The notes under the pieces: generated by a model
What the model was told of the DNA's origin: nothing
Databases searched by the model: none
What the model saw: the letters and a program-made list of their open reading frames with translations, nothing else
Translations under genes and position numbers: made by a program
Assembly (NCBI RefSeq): GCF_029525555.1
Contig: NZ_JAPDHZ010000002.1
Span: forward strand, 2,269,868 to 2,333,867
Source: Cohnella ginsengisoli
GTDB taxonomy: Bacteria; Bacillota; Bacilli; Paenibacillales; Paenibacillaceae
Length of the DNA stretch: 64,000 bases
Direction: 5' to 3'
Shown: positions 54,946 to 63,835 of the stretch, piece by piece
How positions within the stretch are numbered: the first letter of the stretch is position 1
How the letters are laid out: each line of letters begins with the position of its first letter

Positions 54946-56064
54946 ATGAGCGATACGAAATCATCATTGGCGAACGATAGATCTATCCCTCTGTATAAGC
55001 AGATCGCCATCCATTTGAGAGAACAGATCATGTCCGGCAAGCTTCGTCCTGGCGATCGCGTTCCTTCCGAAAAGGAAATCGCAAGCTATTTCAATGTCAG
55101 CCAGATTACCTCCAAGCAGGCTTTGTCCCTCATGAGCGACGAGAATCTCGTCATTCGGCTTAAGGGAAAGGGGACCTTTGTCGCGGGGAGAAACGGCACA
55201 GATATTTTGCAATCGATTCATTCCGGTTTTAAAGGCATTGTCGGCATTATATTCCCGTCCATTACAATGCCCGTCGAAAGCATGCTGTTTTTCCAGGTGC
55301 AGTCCCGCCTTCATGATCGTGGCTATCAGACCCTGATTCGAGTAACGGAAGATATTATGGATAAAGAAGTCGAAGCGATCCGGATGTTCCAGCTGTTTGG
55401 CGTACGTGGATTTATCGTCTTTCCGGTCATGGATGAGAATTACAACGAGGAGATCCTGAAGCTGTCCCTTAACCGATTCCCTCATGTACTGGTCGACCGC
55501 TATTTGCCTAGCATTACGAACAGCAGCGTGACCTCCGATAATATTTACGGAACGATGGATGTCGTTGATTACTTGCTCGGCGAAGGGCATCAGCACATTG
55601 CGCTTATTACGCAGGCAGATTCCAACACGAATACGCGGGAGCGCGAGACCGGCTTTGAGAACGTATTCCTTGAACGGACATTGCCGATCGACAAGAAGTA
55701 TTGGCTCTATCTGAAGCGCAATACGAAGCAGGACGACGATGGACTGAAGGAGAAAATCAAGGCCTTCTTCCACGCGTATCCCGAGGTTACCGCCGCCATC
55801 ACCATCGATACCGTCCTCGCCCGGCTCGTGTATGCATCGGTCTATGAGATCGGCAAGCGGATTCCGGATGATCTCACGCTTATTTCGTTTGACGATCCTA
55901 AGCTGCCCTACGTTCCGTACATCGAGCAGAACATTCCGGCGATAGCGGAGAAGACCGTCGAGATGATCATTCAGCAAATGGAAGGAACCTATACGCCCCG
56001 TCGCGAGACGGTCCCCGTCACCTTCATTCGGGATGTCCGGTATCCTACACCGGAAGGACTGTAA
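54946..56064 (+). CDS. AraR-type repressor: GntR winged helix fused to a LacI-type sugar-binding domain
   Basis: 372 residues. The N-terminal GntR helix-turn-helix (residues 12-75) shows LYKQIAIHLREQIMSGKLRPG and PSEKEIASYFNVSQITSKQAL. The C-terminal part (about 90-365) is a periplasmic-binding-protein fold as in LacI/AraR (GIIFPSITMPVESMLFFQVQ, VTSDNIYGTMDVVDYLLGEGH as blocks, LTLISFDDPKLPYV). This is the architecture of B. subtilis AraR, which releases DNA on binding L-arabinose. The effector here is only inferred to be a monosaccharide released by the neighbouring glycosidases. ATG at 54946 is preferred to 54937 because GGAGATGG then has normal spacing. It probably controls the operons at 52865, 54720 and 57315 through TATACTAA-type sites. 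Confidence 0.9.
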   Translation: MSDTKSSLANDRSIPLYKQIAIHLREQIMSGKLRPGDRVPSEKEIASYFNVSQITSKQALSLMSDENLVIRLKGKGTFVAGRNGTDILQSIHSGFKGIVGIIFPSITMPVESMLFFQVQSRLHDRGYQTLIRVTEDIMDKEVEAIRMFQLFGVRGFIVFPVMDENYNEEILKLSLNRFPHVLVDRYLPSITNSSVTSDNIYGTMDVVDYLLGEGHQHIALITQADSNTNTRERETGFENVFLERTLPIDKKYWLYLKRNTKQDDDGLKEKIKAFFHAYPEVTAAITIDTVLARLVYASVYEIGKRIPDDLTLISFDDPKLPYVPYIEQNIPAIAEKTVEMIIQQMEGTYTPRRETVPVTFIRDVRYPTPEGL

Positions 56065-56077
56065 TTGTCATAACGCA

Positions 56078-56119
56078 AAAAAGACGATCGTCCTCCAGTT
56101 AAAAGACGATCGTCTTTTT
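56078..56119. terminator. Bidirectional terminator between the repressor and BNR lipoprotein genes
   Basis: AAAAAGACGATCGTC pairs perfectly with GACGATCGTCTTTTT around a 12-base loop. T-runs follow on both strands. Stops of the two convergent genes lie 14 bases and 8 bases away. Confidence 0.9.
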
Positions 56120-56126
56120 GTTATGG

Positions 56127-57315
56127 CTACTATTGCGACGCTGCAGGTTGCTCCGTGATCTTCCCGAACCGGATTTCGACCCGATGCCCGCCTTGCTCGC
56201 GGGGGGGTTGCGTTTACCGATGCAATCTCATCCGTTCCGGTCTGATAAAGACTTGCCCATAGATATTGCGGGAAAGTGCCGTTCCATGGCGCAATCGGAT
56301 TCAGCTCCCAGCTTGCCCCGTTATCCAAACTAAGGGAAACTTCATTCGAATTGGACGTGAGAATGAGGCTGCCATCCTTTAAAGCGGTGACATACGGTCC
56401 CCCTGATTGAACGGGCACCTGTGTCCCGATCCCAGACTCCCAAGTCTTGCCGTCCTTCGCGTTCTTCACGAAAATATTGCAATTATAAGTACCGCACACC
56501 TCAAACGCGACCGTATACTGACCGTTCTTCAGCTTGCTGGAAATCGGCATGCCCGGTCTTGCCGCAGCATCGTCCGGCGTCCATGCGACGAATATTTCTT
56601 CGCCCCAGGTTTTCCCGTTATCCTTCGATATCTTCTCGGAGATAATCTGGCTATACGCAGGCGTCCCCGTTACATGCTTCTCATTGGCGTAAAATACGGC
56701 CAATTCACCTTTATCGAGCATCTGGAAATACGGCTCATAAACCCCTTTGTCAGGGTCGCCTAAGCTGCCTGGCTTACCTTCATTCGTATCAATCTCACTC
56801 AGTTTTGTCCAGGTACGCCCCTTATCTTTGCTCTTGTATACGGGCAGTCGATAGGATTCCTGCCATCTTACAGACCTGGCTGCGAGCAACAAATCTCCAT
56901 TTTTCAGCTTAACGATTTGTCCGTTGTCCACGTCTCTGCCCGGGTCGCTGATGGTCGATATCGCCTTCCAGCTCCTCCCCTTGTCTTTGCTTATAGCGAC
57001 CTCAAGGGAGGTACCGCCCTTGTCATCCTCGAAGTACCCTTGATTACGATAGACCGTATAGACGATCATCCACTCTTTATCGGATAACTTGGTCATTCTG
57101 GCATACTCGGACCCAAAGGTTCCTGGAGGAATATTACGGGCGTCTACGGAAGCGCTCTCAAACAGTGGATCGTCGTTGACGACAACCGTATGGTCTTCCC
57201 ATTCAATCATAAAGCGCTTCGGAGGTCCCTCATCAGCGGTCGTACTGCAGGCGCCAAGCACAGTCGTAAATACAAGCAGCAATAATGCAACAAGCTTTAA
57301 TGGATTTCGGTTCAA
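56127..57315 (-). CDS. BNR-propeller lipoprotein (sialidase-superfamily; frame broken at a G7 run)
   Basis: About 396 residues. TTG at 57315 follows AGGAGG. The signal peptide ends in TVLGAC, so the protein is lipid-anchored outside the cell. The propeller shows TFGSEYARMTKL, DVDNGQIVKL, SVRWQESYRLPVYKS, GSLGDPDKGVYEPYF and Asp-box motifs (SKDKGRSW, SKDNGKTW, SLDNGASW), matching the two other BNR proteins of this window. The printed frame ends in a basic tail. Six instead of seven G at 56201-56207 gives NATPREQGGHRVEIRFGKI and a stop at 56127, the same ending as the HNIQVKFG and HHMQMCIGK endings of its homologues. It stands alone, under a promoter with cre-like and TATACTAA elements. Confidence 0.84.
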
Positions 57316-57356
57316 ACCAACAGCCTCCTATAGTAAGATTCCATACCTGTGTATGA

Positions 57357-57371
57357 TTGTAAACGCTTTAC
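57357..57371. promoter_or_regulatory. cre-like / LacI-type operator upstream of the BNR lipoprotein gene
   Basis: GTAAACGCTTTAC (57359-57371) is a perfect palindrome around a central CGC. It begins like the cre at 52890 (TTGTAA) but is one base longer, so it is not a strict consensus match. Confidence 0.45.
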
Positions 57372-57382
57372 TATAGATGATA

Positions 57383-57419
57383 TATACTAAGCTTATATCT
57401 AATATCGTACGCTTCGTAC
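57383..57419. promoter_or_regulatory. TATACTAA half operator and GTACG inverted repeat upstream of the BNR lipoprotein gene
   Basis: TATACTAAGC at 57383-57392 repeats the left half of the palindrome at 54821, with a degenerate right half. GTACGCTTCGTAC at 57407-57419 is a perfect 5-bp-arm inverted repeat that recalls the GTACG core known in B. subtilis AraR sites. Confidence 0.4.
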
Positions 57420-57420
57420 A

Positions 57421-57454
57421 TCAAAGCCATCATTCAAATGAATGATGACTTTGA
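57421..57454. other. Long inverted repeat between the BNR lipoprotein and amidohydrolase genes
   Basis: Two 16-base arms (TCAAAGCCATCATTCA and TGAATGATGACTTTGA) pair with one mismatch around AA. On the minus strand it lies 41 bases after the amidohydrolase stop and may act as a T-less terminator or mRNA end protector. Confidence 0.55.
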
Positions 57455-57494
57455 ACTTTACCGGCCACTAGTCGCTGCTGAGATGGGACCCCGT

Positions 57495-58917
57495 TCAGTC
57501 GTTAACCTTGATCACGGGATACGTTTTAACCGCCTGGTCCAACGTCTGCTTCTCCATCAGCTTCCCATCCAGGATAACCCCCCGAGATGCTTGTCGTGTT
57601 TCGAATGTCCTCCAGCGGGTTCTTGTCCAGCAGCACGAGATCGGCCTGCATTCCTTCTTCCACGCTGCCCGTCTCCTCTTCTCTCCCGAAATATTTCGCA
57701 GGATTCAGCGTTGCTGTCTGCAAGGCCTGCAGCGGGGTGAGGCCGCTCTTCACGAGCAATTCAAGTTCGTCATGGAGAGAAACGCCGTAGATTAAGTTCG
57801 TCAGCTCGTATCCGGAATCGGTGCCCGCCAGCATCGGCACGCCGGCATCGTTCAATTTCTTGACCATGCCCGGATTCAAGGAATTAATCGTAGCGACTAA
57901 TTCCGTCTGTTCGGGAGGAACGGCGCGAATCGTCTCGGCCCATCGCTCCTGCACGGCGGTCGGTACGTATTTGGACCGAGGATCGATTTCCGTTTTGCCC
58001 ATATTAAAATAGGTAACGAGGGTCGGCACAGGCCAGACCTCTTTTTCTTTAAACTCGCGGAACAGTTTATCTGCCTTTTGAGCGTCATAATGCTGGGAAG
58101 CCTCGATCTCTGCCACCGAATAACCGGCCAAATCGCTCATGTCGGCATTTTTGAAGATGTCGTCTTCGATGCTCGAAGTGGCAATAAACAAGCCGTGCAT
58201 ATGTTCGATGCTTTTGAATCCAAGTTGAACGGCTTCTTCGGCCCGAACCTCCACCGGCAAATGACCGACTACCGGCAAACCGTATTTCTTGGCTTCATCC
58301 ACGACCGCGAGAAACAGAGGACGCGGCAACCAAGAGTATACCTTAATATGACTCGCGCCCTTCTCCGCATTGATACGTACCGCTTCGCGCGCTTCTTCCT
58401 CTGTTTTTAAGTAACGCATATGCGGGGCATCATCGGCCGGACCTCCATTCAAGGTCATCCCCGCGTAGACGAGATGCGGCGCTGTCATACCGGCTTGAAT
58501 ACTTTTATTCCACTCATCGATCCGGGGAAGCGCCGCTCCCATCTCCCTGATTCCGGTCACTCCGTTAGCCAAAAGAAGCGGGAACGCTTCTTTGTAATTG
58601 TCCTCCAGATGCACGTGCATGTCCCACAGGCCGGGAATGACGTATTGTCCCTTGGCATCCTTCACTTGCGCGTCCTTAGGGATCTTGACGTCCCCGCTGC
58701 TCCCAATGTGACTGATCCTATTATCCGCGATGGTAATCGTCTGATCGCTTACTAACTTTCCGGATCTTACGTCTACTACCGTCGCATGCTCAATCACCAG
58801 TGTCTGCTTATTGCTGGACTCCTTGTTATCATTGTCTGAATCTGTACATCCCGTTAAAGCAACAGATAAAGCCATTACCACCAGTATCCACTTCCCTAAA
58901 CTTTTCGTTTTTCTCAT
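57495..58917 (-). CDS. Lipoprotein amidohydrolase (metal-dependent, imidazolonepropionase/prolidase-like; frame broken at a C6 run)
   Basis: About 474 residues. The signal peptide ends in the lipobox ALTGC (Cys 24), so the enzyme is anchored outside the membrane. The amidohydrolase barrel has H101 and H103 in GLWDMHVHLED, further metal or catalytic positions in IKVYSW, VVGHLPVE, IEHMHG and the Asp in LAGTDSGYE, and the closing LNPAKYFGREEETGSVEEGMQADLVLLD (typical block, here read as NPAKYFGREEETGSV). Five instead of six C at 57578-57583 gives SISGVILDGKLMEKQTLDQ and a stop at 57495. Related enzymes cleave dipeptides, imides or lactams; the substrate is unknown. The gene stands alone. Confidence 0.83.
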
Positions 58918-59101
58918 TAAATTTATCCTCCTTGTCGTAATGAATCCTTGTCGGTATAACCTTATTTTAGAAGGCTAACCCTGCATTTTTCTTAATCAGT
59001 TCTTACAAAAAGTTTAAGTTTGCGAAGTGGGAAGGGAGACGGGTTGCCCAACAGTCTCTAAGTGTGAGTTAATAGATTCAAAATGATCGCGGAGGGAATC
59101 C

Positions 59102-59828
59102 ATGCCGGGGAATCACATACTTTTTGTCGAGGATGATCGAGCCATCAGCGGAATGGTGGGTCCTTATCTGGCCAAGGAAGGCTACCGCGTCTCGTATGCC
59201 TACGATGGGATGGAGGCAGCGCGTCTGTTCGAGGAGCAGCCTTCCCGATACGATCTGGTCATCTTGGATCTCATGCTGCCGCGCCGAAGCGGCCTGGAGG
59301 TGCTGAAGACCATTCGGAGCGTCAGCCTAGTCCCCGTTCTTATCCTGTCGGCCAAAGACGGCGAGGTTGACAAGGCGCTGGGGCTCGAACTGGGCGCGGA
59401 CGATTACGTTAGCAAGCCCTTCTCGCTAATCGAATTGATCGCCCGTGTGCGGGCGATTATTCGCCGCTCTAATTATTCCGTGTCATCGGTGCAGGTCTCG
59501 GATTCCACGGTACGGGACGAGGTCATCCGGATTGGGGGGGATCGTCATGAATCTGGAGACGTACGTCGTCGAACGGGACGGCCTGCCCGTTAAGCTGACT
59601 TCCAAGGAATTCGGCATCCTAAAACTGCTCGCGGAGCATCCGGGGCGAGTATACACAAAAACGCAGATCTATGCGTCGGTCTGGAACGACGCTTTCATCG
59701 GAGACGATAACATTATTAACGTGCATATGCGTCGCTTGCGCGAGAAACTGGAAGAGGAGCCATCTGACCCCAGATACATTAAGACGCTGTGGGGCCTCGG
59801 GTACAAGCTGGAAGCGGATCGGACATGA
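59102..59828 (+). CDS. OmpR-family response regulator (frame broken at a G7 run)
   Basis: 241 residues after correction. The receiver domain has acidic residues at 10-12 (VEDD), phospho-acceptor D56 in VILDLMLPRR, and the lysine in YVSKPFSLIE. The winged-helix effector (LTSKEFGILKLLAEHPGRVYT, NVHMRRLREKLEE, LWGLGYKLE) follows. The two are out of frame at 59534-59540; six G read IRIGGIVMNLETYVV. GCGGAGGGAATCC precedes the ATG. It overlaps the kinase gene by 4 bases (ATGA). The neighbouring ABC gene suggests a role in sensing an antibiotic or envelope stress, as in bacitracin-type modules. Confidence 0.87.
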
Positions 59829-60757
59829 GCGGGTTCCTCACGGCTTCCACCGCGCTGCTTGGCATTGCCGTGATTGCGTTAGCGGCGCGACTGCGCAAAC
59901 GAAGCCGACAGCTCGACTATCTTCACGGCAAGCTGAACGCGATCTTGGATAAGGGCACGAACGAGCGGCTTCTGATCTTCGACAGCGACGCTCGGGTCGG
60001 TCGACTCTTGATAGACCTGAACCGGCTGCTTGACCACGCGCATCGGACCGGAGCGCGCTACGCCAATCAGGAAATCGAGATCCGCCGCATGCTGTCCAAC
60101 ATCTCGCACGATCTAAAAACGCCGCTGACGGTGGTTCTGGGCTACAGCGAGATTCTTCTTCATGACCGCGGACTGGCTGAGCGCGAGCGGGAAGCGATGA
60201 CGGCGAACATTCAGGATAAAGCGCAGGAGGTACTCCGTCTCGTGCATTCCTTCTTCGACCTGGCCAAGCTGGAGGCGGGCGATACGGAGATGACGCTCTC
60301 CCGCGTGAACGCAAGCGAGCTGTGCCGCTTGAAGCTGTTGTCCTTCTACGACATGCTCTCGAGTCTTGAGATGAAGTTGGAGCTGTCCATGCCGGACGAA
60401 GACCTGTATGTCATGGCCGATTCGGAGGCGCTGGAGCGCGTGCTGGATAACTTAATAACGAATGCGATGAAGTATGGGGCAGACGGCAAGCTGCTGGGCT
60501 TGACGCTGAAGCGAACGGACGATGGGAAGACTGCCCTTCAGGTGTGGGACAAGGGCAAGGGCATCCCGGAGACGGAGCACCGCCGGGTCTTCGAGCGAAT
60601 GTACACGCTCGAGGATTCGCGCAATCGTCTTTATCAAGGCAGCGGCCTCGGCCTGACCATTACGAAGCGGCTCATCGAACGCATGGGAGGCACCATTGTC
60701 TTGCATAGCGTGCCTTGGGAGCGGACCGTGTTCACGGTTGTCCTGAAGTCTGGCTAG
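59825..60757 (+). CDS. Small sensor histidine kinase
   Basis: 310 residues. One N-terminal membrane helix (about 3-22) and almost no extracellular part, so it is a kinase that senses within the membrane or through a partner transporter. H95 in SNISHDLKTPL is the phospho-acceptor. The ATPase domain has the N-box LDNLITNAMKYG, G1 VWDKGKGIP and G2 GSGLGLTITKRL. Its ATG overlaps the stop of the response regulator, and the ABC ATPase remnant starts 20 bases after it. This is the order of bacitracin-type regulator-sensor-exporter modules. Confidence 0.88.
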   Translation: MSGFLTASTALLGIAVIALAARLRKRSRQLDYLHGKLNAILDKGTNERLLIFDSDARVGRLLIDLNRLLDHAHRTGARYANQEIEIRRMLSNISHDLKTPLTVVLGYSEILLHDRGLAEREREAMTANIQDKAQEVLRLVHSFFDLAKLEAGDTEMTLSRVNASELCRLKLLSFYDMLSSLEMKLELSMPDEDLYVMADSEALERVLDNLITNAMKYGADGKLLGLTLKRTDDGKTALQVWDKGKGIPETEHRRVFERMYTLEDSRNRLYQGSGLGLTITKRLIERMGGTIVLHSVPWERTVFTVVLKSG

Positions 60758-60776
60758 CAAAGGAGCTTATGGAGCG

Positions 60777-61531
60777 ATGACCTATATAGCACGTACGATC
60801 GGCGTGACCAAAGCATTCAAGGGCACAGAGGTCGTATCCGACGTCAGCATGAACATCAGGCAGGGGGGAGATCTACGGATTTCTCGGGCACAACGGCGCC
60901 GGCAAGACGACGCTTATGAGAATGCTGACCAACCTGATCAAGCCGACCGCCGGCGAGGTCGAACTGTTCGGGGAAAAGCTTACGCCTCGTTCGTACGAAG
61001 TGCTGAAGCGCATGGGCAGCGTAATTAATTCTCCCGTTTTTTACGACGACTTATCGGGCCGGGAGAATCTGGAGCTGCATTGCGAATATATGGGATTTCC
61101 GGACAAAAAAGGTCATCGGCGCGATGATGGAGCAGGCGGGTCTGCAGGATACGGGCAAGAAGCCCGTCCGGGAATTCTCCCTCGGCATGAGGCAGCGGCT
61201 GGGCATCGCACGCGCCCTCATCACGATGCCGGAGCTGCTCATCCTGGATGAACCGATCAACGGCCTGGACCCTTCGGGCATGAAGGAGCTGCGCGATCTT
61301 TTCAAACGGCTGTGTGCCGAATACAGGATCACGCTGCTCGTATCGAGCCACATGCTCGGGGAGATCGAGCAGATGGCCGATACGGTCGGCGTCATTCGGG
61401 GCGGAAGGCTCCTGAAGCGGCTTACAGCTTCCTCATGGCCAAAAAATGAGAGATGCCTTTACAGATTTCACCGGGCACTTCCAAGGGAGAAAGGTGGCCC
61501 GTTTGGGGGGATGACGTGCAGCTCTGCCTGA
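60777..61531 (+). pseudogene. Truncated BcrA-type ABC exporter ATPase
   Basis: The ATPase core is clear: Walker A GFLGHNGAGKTTLMRML, signature FSLGMRQRLGIARAL, Walker B LLILDEPINGLDP, and the H-loop VSSHMLGE. It resembles drug-exporter ATPases linked to two-component systems. Two breaks look like homopolymer errors (G6 at 60863-60868, five reads RQGEIYGFLG; A6 at 61105-61110, five reads PDKKVIGAMMEQ). Beyond about 61415 the homology stops at GVIRGGRLLKR and the frame runs into sequence antisense to the neighbouring alpha/beta hydrolase gene. The normal C-terminal ~70 residues and the partner permease are absent, so a deletion or recombination has removed them. Confidence 0.75.
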
Positions 61532-62203
61532 GGTATGCGCGGCAGCAACTCCCTTTTCAGCGATTCCAGCCGATCTACCGGGTCGGATTCTCCGGCTAGA
61601 ACCAGTGTGGGCACATTGATGTTTTTTACTTCCGCAGATATATCTTCAAGCATCGCCTTTTCAGGCCAGGCCGCCCGGGACAAAGGGACGCTTTTTTTGC
61701 ATATCCTCAAGCGCCATTTCTCGTACATGCTCTTCAAGAGGGAGCAAAGCAATATTATTCAAAGCGATTTCTGCGCCTTCCCGATTATCGTAAAAATGAA
61801 CCATTGACGCTCTCATTTCTTCCGGCATATCTTGCGGAGTCGGGGTAGATGGCGCAACCAGCACCAAGCCTTCCAAGCCAGCGGGCCGGCGTGAAGCCAA
61901 CAATTGTGCGGCCTTCCCGCCCATGGAATGACCTACGAGCACGTACCGCTTCAAACCAAGCTCTTGAATAAGCGCTTGAGCGTCGTCGGCCAGATCCTTG
62001 ATGGTATAAGTTGCAGCTGTCTTGTCTGAATCTCCCCATCCGCGGTGGTCATAAGCGATGCAAGTGTAGTCCTGCTTCAGACCTTCAATCACTTTCCCCC
62101 AAGTCCGTGCCGATCCGCCATAAAAATGCAAAAACACAAGCGCCGTTCCTCCCGCTCCCTGCTGTTCAACATGAAGATTGACGCCGTTAACTTGATAATA
62201 CAT
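61422..62203 (-). CDS. Alpha/beta hydrolase (two frame breaks)
   Basis: About 260 residues after correction. Catalytic triad: nucleophile S93 in LVGHSMGG, the Asp in LVLAGESDPVD, and the His in QTGHLSPLE. The oxyanion segment is LVFLHFYGG. Frame breaks: T7 at 61692-61698 (six reads DMQKSVPLSRAAWPEK) and G6 at 61505-61510 (five reads HVIPQTGHLSPLEVPGE, ending FLAMRKL at 61422). ATG at 62203 has AAGGAGTGA upstream; a GTG three codons earlier is too close to it. It is divergent from an Rrf2 regulator, with a 23-bp palindrome between them, and is probably its target. The substrate is unknown; esterases, lactonases and haloperoxidase-like enzymes share this pattern. Confidence 0.82.
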
Positions 62204-62228
62204 ATCGTTCACTCCTTTTCATTTATAA

Positions 62229-62251
62229 GTAACAGTAACTGTTACTGTTAC
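62229..62251. promoter_or_regulatory. Perfect 23-bp palindrome between divergent hydrolase and Rrf2 genes
   Basis: The arms GTAACAGTAAC and GTTACTGTTAC flank a central T with no mismatch. It lies 26 bases upstream of the hydrolase start, where bound protein would block that promoter, and about 120 bases upstream of the Rrf2 start. It is a strong operator candidate for the Rrf2 protein. Confidence 0.7.
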
Positions 62252-62369
62252 ATAATAAACGATGCATTCCTCTCTAGTCAAGTTTGTCCGTCATGGTTTA
62301 TCCGTTGATTTGTATTTCAAAAATCAATACACTGACTATAAGCTTAGACGAAGGAAGGATCATTCCTCA

Positions 62370-62801
62370 ATGGCAAACCGAAGCCAACAGTTTTCTGTAG
62401 CGGTTCATATTTTATGCTTTCTTGAATTCAATAAAGAGGGTCGTACCACGTCCGAGCTGCTGGCGATGAGTGTGAACGCTAATCCGGCGGCGATCAGAAG
62501 AATAATGAGAAGACTTACGAAAGCGGGTCTTATTGCATCTACCCTTGGGACGAATGCGGCGATAAGGCTGGCTAAAGAGGCGACACATATCACGCTATTG
62601 GATGTTTACCGGGCCACCATGGAAGATAATCCGGAAGCTTTTGTCGTTCATAAGCATACAAACCCGGCCTGTCCGGTAGGAAGTAAGATGCCGTTTTTAT
62701 TAGAAGGCGTATATACGAAAGTCCAATCGACGATAGAAAACGAATTGTCGGGCGTAACGATCTATAGTTTGGTGAAGGATGGAATTATCGGCGTAGATTG
62801 A
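62370..62801 (+). CDS. Rrf2-family transcriptional regulator
   Basis: 143 residues. The winged helix (about 5-75) reads QFSVAVHILCFLEF, TTSELLAMSVNANPAAIRRIM and LTKAGLIAST. The three-cysteine iron-sulfur motif of IscR/NsrR is absent; single cysteines (LCFLEF and NPACPVGS) remain, as in the redox- or ligand-sensing YwnA/HypR branch. ATG at 62370 follows GAAGGAAGGATC; the open frame upstream to 62262 crosses the promoter and is not used. It is divergent from the alpha/beta hydrolase gene and ends 10 bases from the convergent SDR gene. Confidence 0.87.
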   Translation: MANRSQQFSVAVHILCFLEFNKEGRTTSELLAMSVNANPAAIRRIMRRLTKAGLIASTLGTNAAIRLAKEATHITLLDVYRATMEDNPEAFVVHKHTNPACPVGSKMPFLLEGVYTKVQSTIENELSGVTIYSLVKDGIIGVD

Positions 62802-62810
62802 GAATCATGC

Positions 62811-63650
62811 CTATTCAAAATCAGTTCTAAAGCTGATTTCCTTGTTCGCTTCCAGCTCTTCACGCAATTGATCCAGCTTCTCGGACGCTCTCCGGTAAGC
62901 ATCGCTGCCCAAGAACAATTGGACCGGGGGATTCGACGATTCCGCCAGATCGATGAACACCTCTGCCGCCTTTTCAGGATCGCCAGGCTGCTTACCGTCT
63001 GTCGCGATGAACCGGTTGTGCCCCGCGTGAAGCTCGCTGTAATCCTCCATTTTATGGGCAGCCAAAACCAGGGAATCCGCCTTATTGAACTGCGTTCTAA
63101 ATCCGCCGGGCGCTACTGCTGTCACTTTGATTCCCAGAGATTTCACATCCTGAGCAAGCACCGTTGTCAATCCCATGAGCGAGAACTTCGTGGCGGCATA
63201 CACGCTCCAGCCCATATGCGGAGCGAAGCCGGCAATGGAAGCGATATTGAAGATATGTCCTGAACGCTTCTTCCGCATATAGGGCAGTACACTTTGAATG
63301 ACATGGATCGGACCAAATACATTGACTTCAAAGTTGGCCATGATCTCCTTCTGCGACAGCTCCTCAATCGCACCACCGATGCCATAGCCTGCATTGTTAA
63401 CGGCCACATCGATTTGCCCGAACTGCTCGTACGTCTTGTTCACGGATGTCCGGATCGAATCTGCTTGGGTCAGATCGACCGCCAACGGCAAGAATTGTCC
63501 TTCTTGCGCCTCACCCACAGCTTGCTTTAAATCTTCTATGTTACGTGAAGTTGCTGCGACTCTATATCCGCGCTGAATCAATTTTCTAACCAGGGATAAT
63601 CCCAGTCCTTTTGAAGCACCGGTCACGTACCATACTTTAGCTGGTTGCAT
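62811..63650 (-). CDS. Short-chain dehydrogenase/reductase (classical SDR)
   Basis: 279 residues, cytoplasmic. The NAD(P) motif TGASKGLG is at 10-17, with the R36 after the second strand (AATSRN) favouring NADP. NNAG is at 85-88, and the catalytic S138, Y151 and K155 lie in FNIASIAG and SVYAATK. GGAGGAGAAT precedes the ATG. The substrate is unknown. It is divergent from the AraC-type gene starting at 63836, an arrangement frequent for SDR genes controlled by that regulator class. Confidence 0.9.
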   Translation of the reverse strand: MQPAKVWYVTGASKGLGLSLVRKLIQRGYRVAATSRNIEDLKQAVGEAQEGQFLPLAVDLTQADSIRTSVNKTYEQFGQIDVAVNNAGYGIGGAIEELSQKEIMANFEVNVFGPIHVIQSVLPYMRKKRSGHIFNIASIAGFAPHMGWSVYAATKFSLMGLTTVLAQDVKSLGIKVTAVAPGGFRTQFNKADSLVLAAHKMEDYSELHAGHNRFIATDGKQPGDPEKAAEVFIDLAESSNPPVQLFLGSDAYRRASEKLDQLREELEANKEISFRTDFE

Positions 63651-63835
63651 ATTCTCTCCTCCAATGGCTAATCGTCGCTATTGCGTTGTGGGAACAAACT
63701 TATTATGTACCTTCCAGGCTATTATCCGTTAGAATATTACTCCCGCATTCTTGCCTATTATTTTCATCCGCTTAACAATTGCAGTTCAAGAATTTATGAT
63801 GATTAAAATGGAACACAGTAATGGGAGGGATGCAC

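Noticed and set aside
59163..61700. Phase variation by homopolymer tracts
   Set aside because: Runs of 5-8 bases interrupt housekeeping-type genes all over the window, both A/T and G/C, with the same one-base excess. This fits a technical error better than contingency loci, which are longer and confined to surface genes.
62262..62369. N-terminal extension of the Rrf2 protein
   Set aside because: The open frame upstream of 62370 overlaps the palindrome and promoter region, and has no ribosome binding site. The family starts at MANRSQQF.
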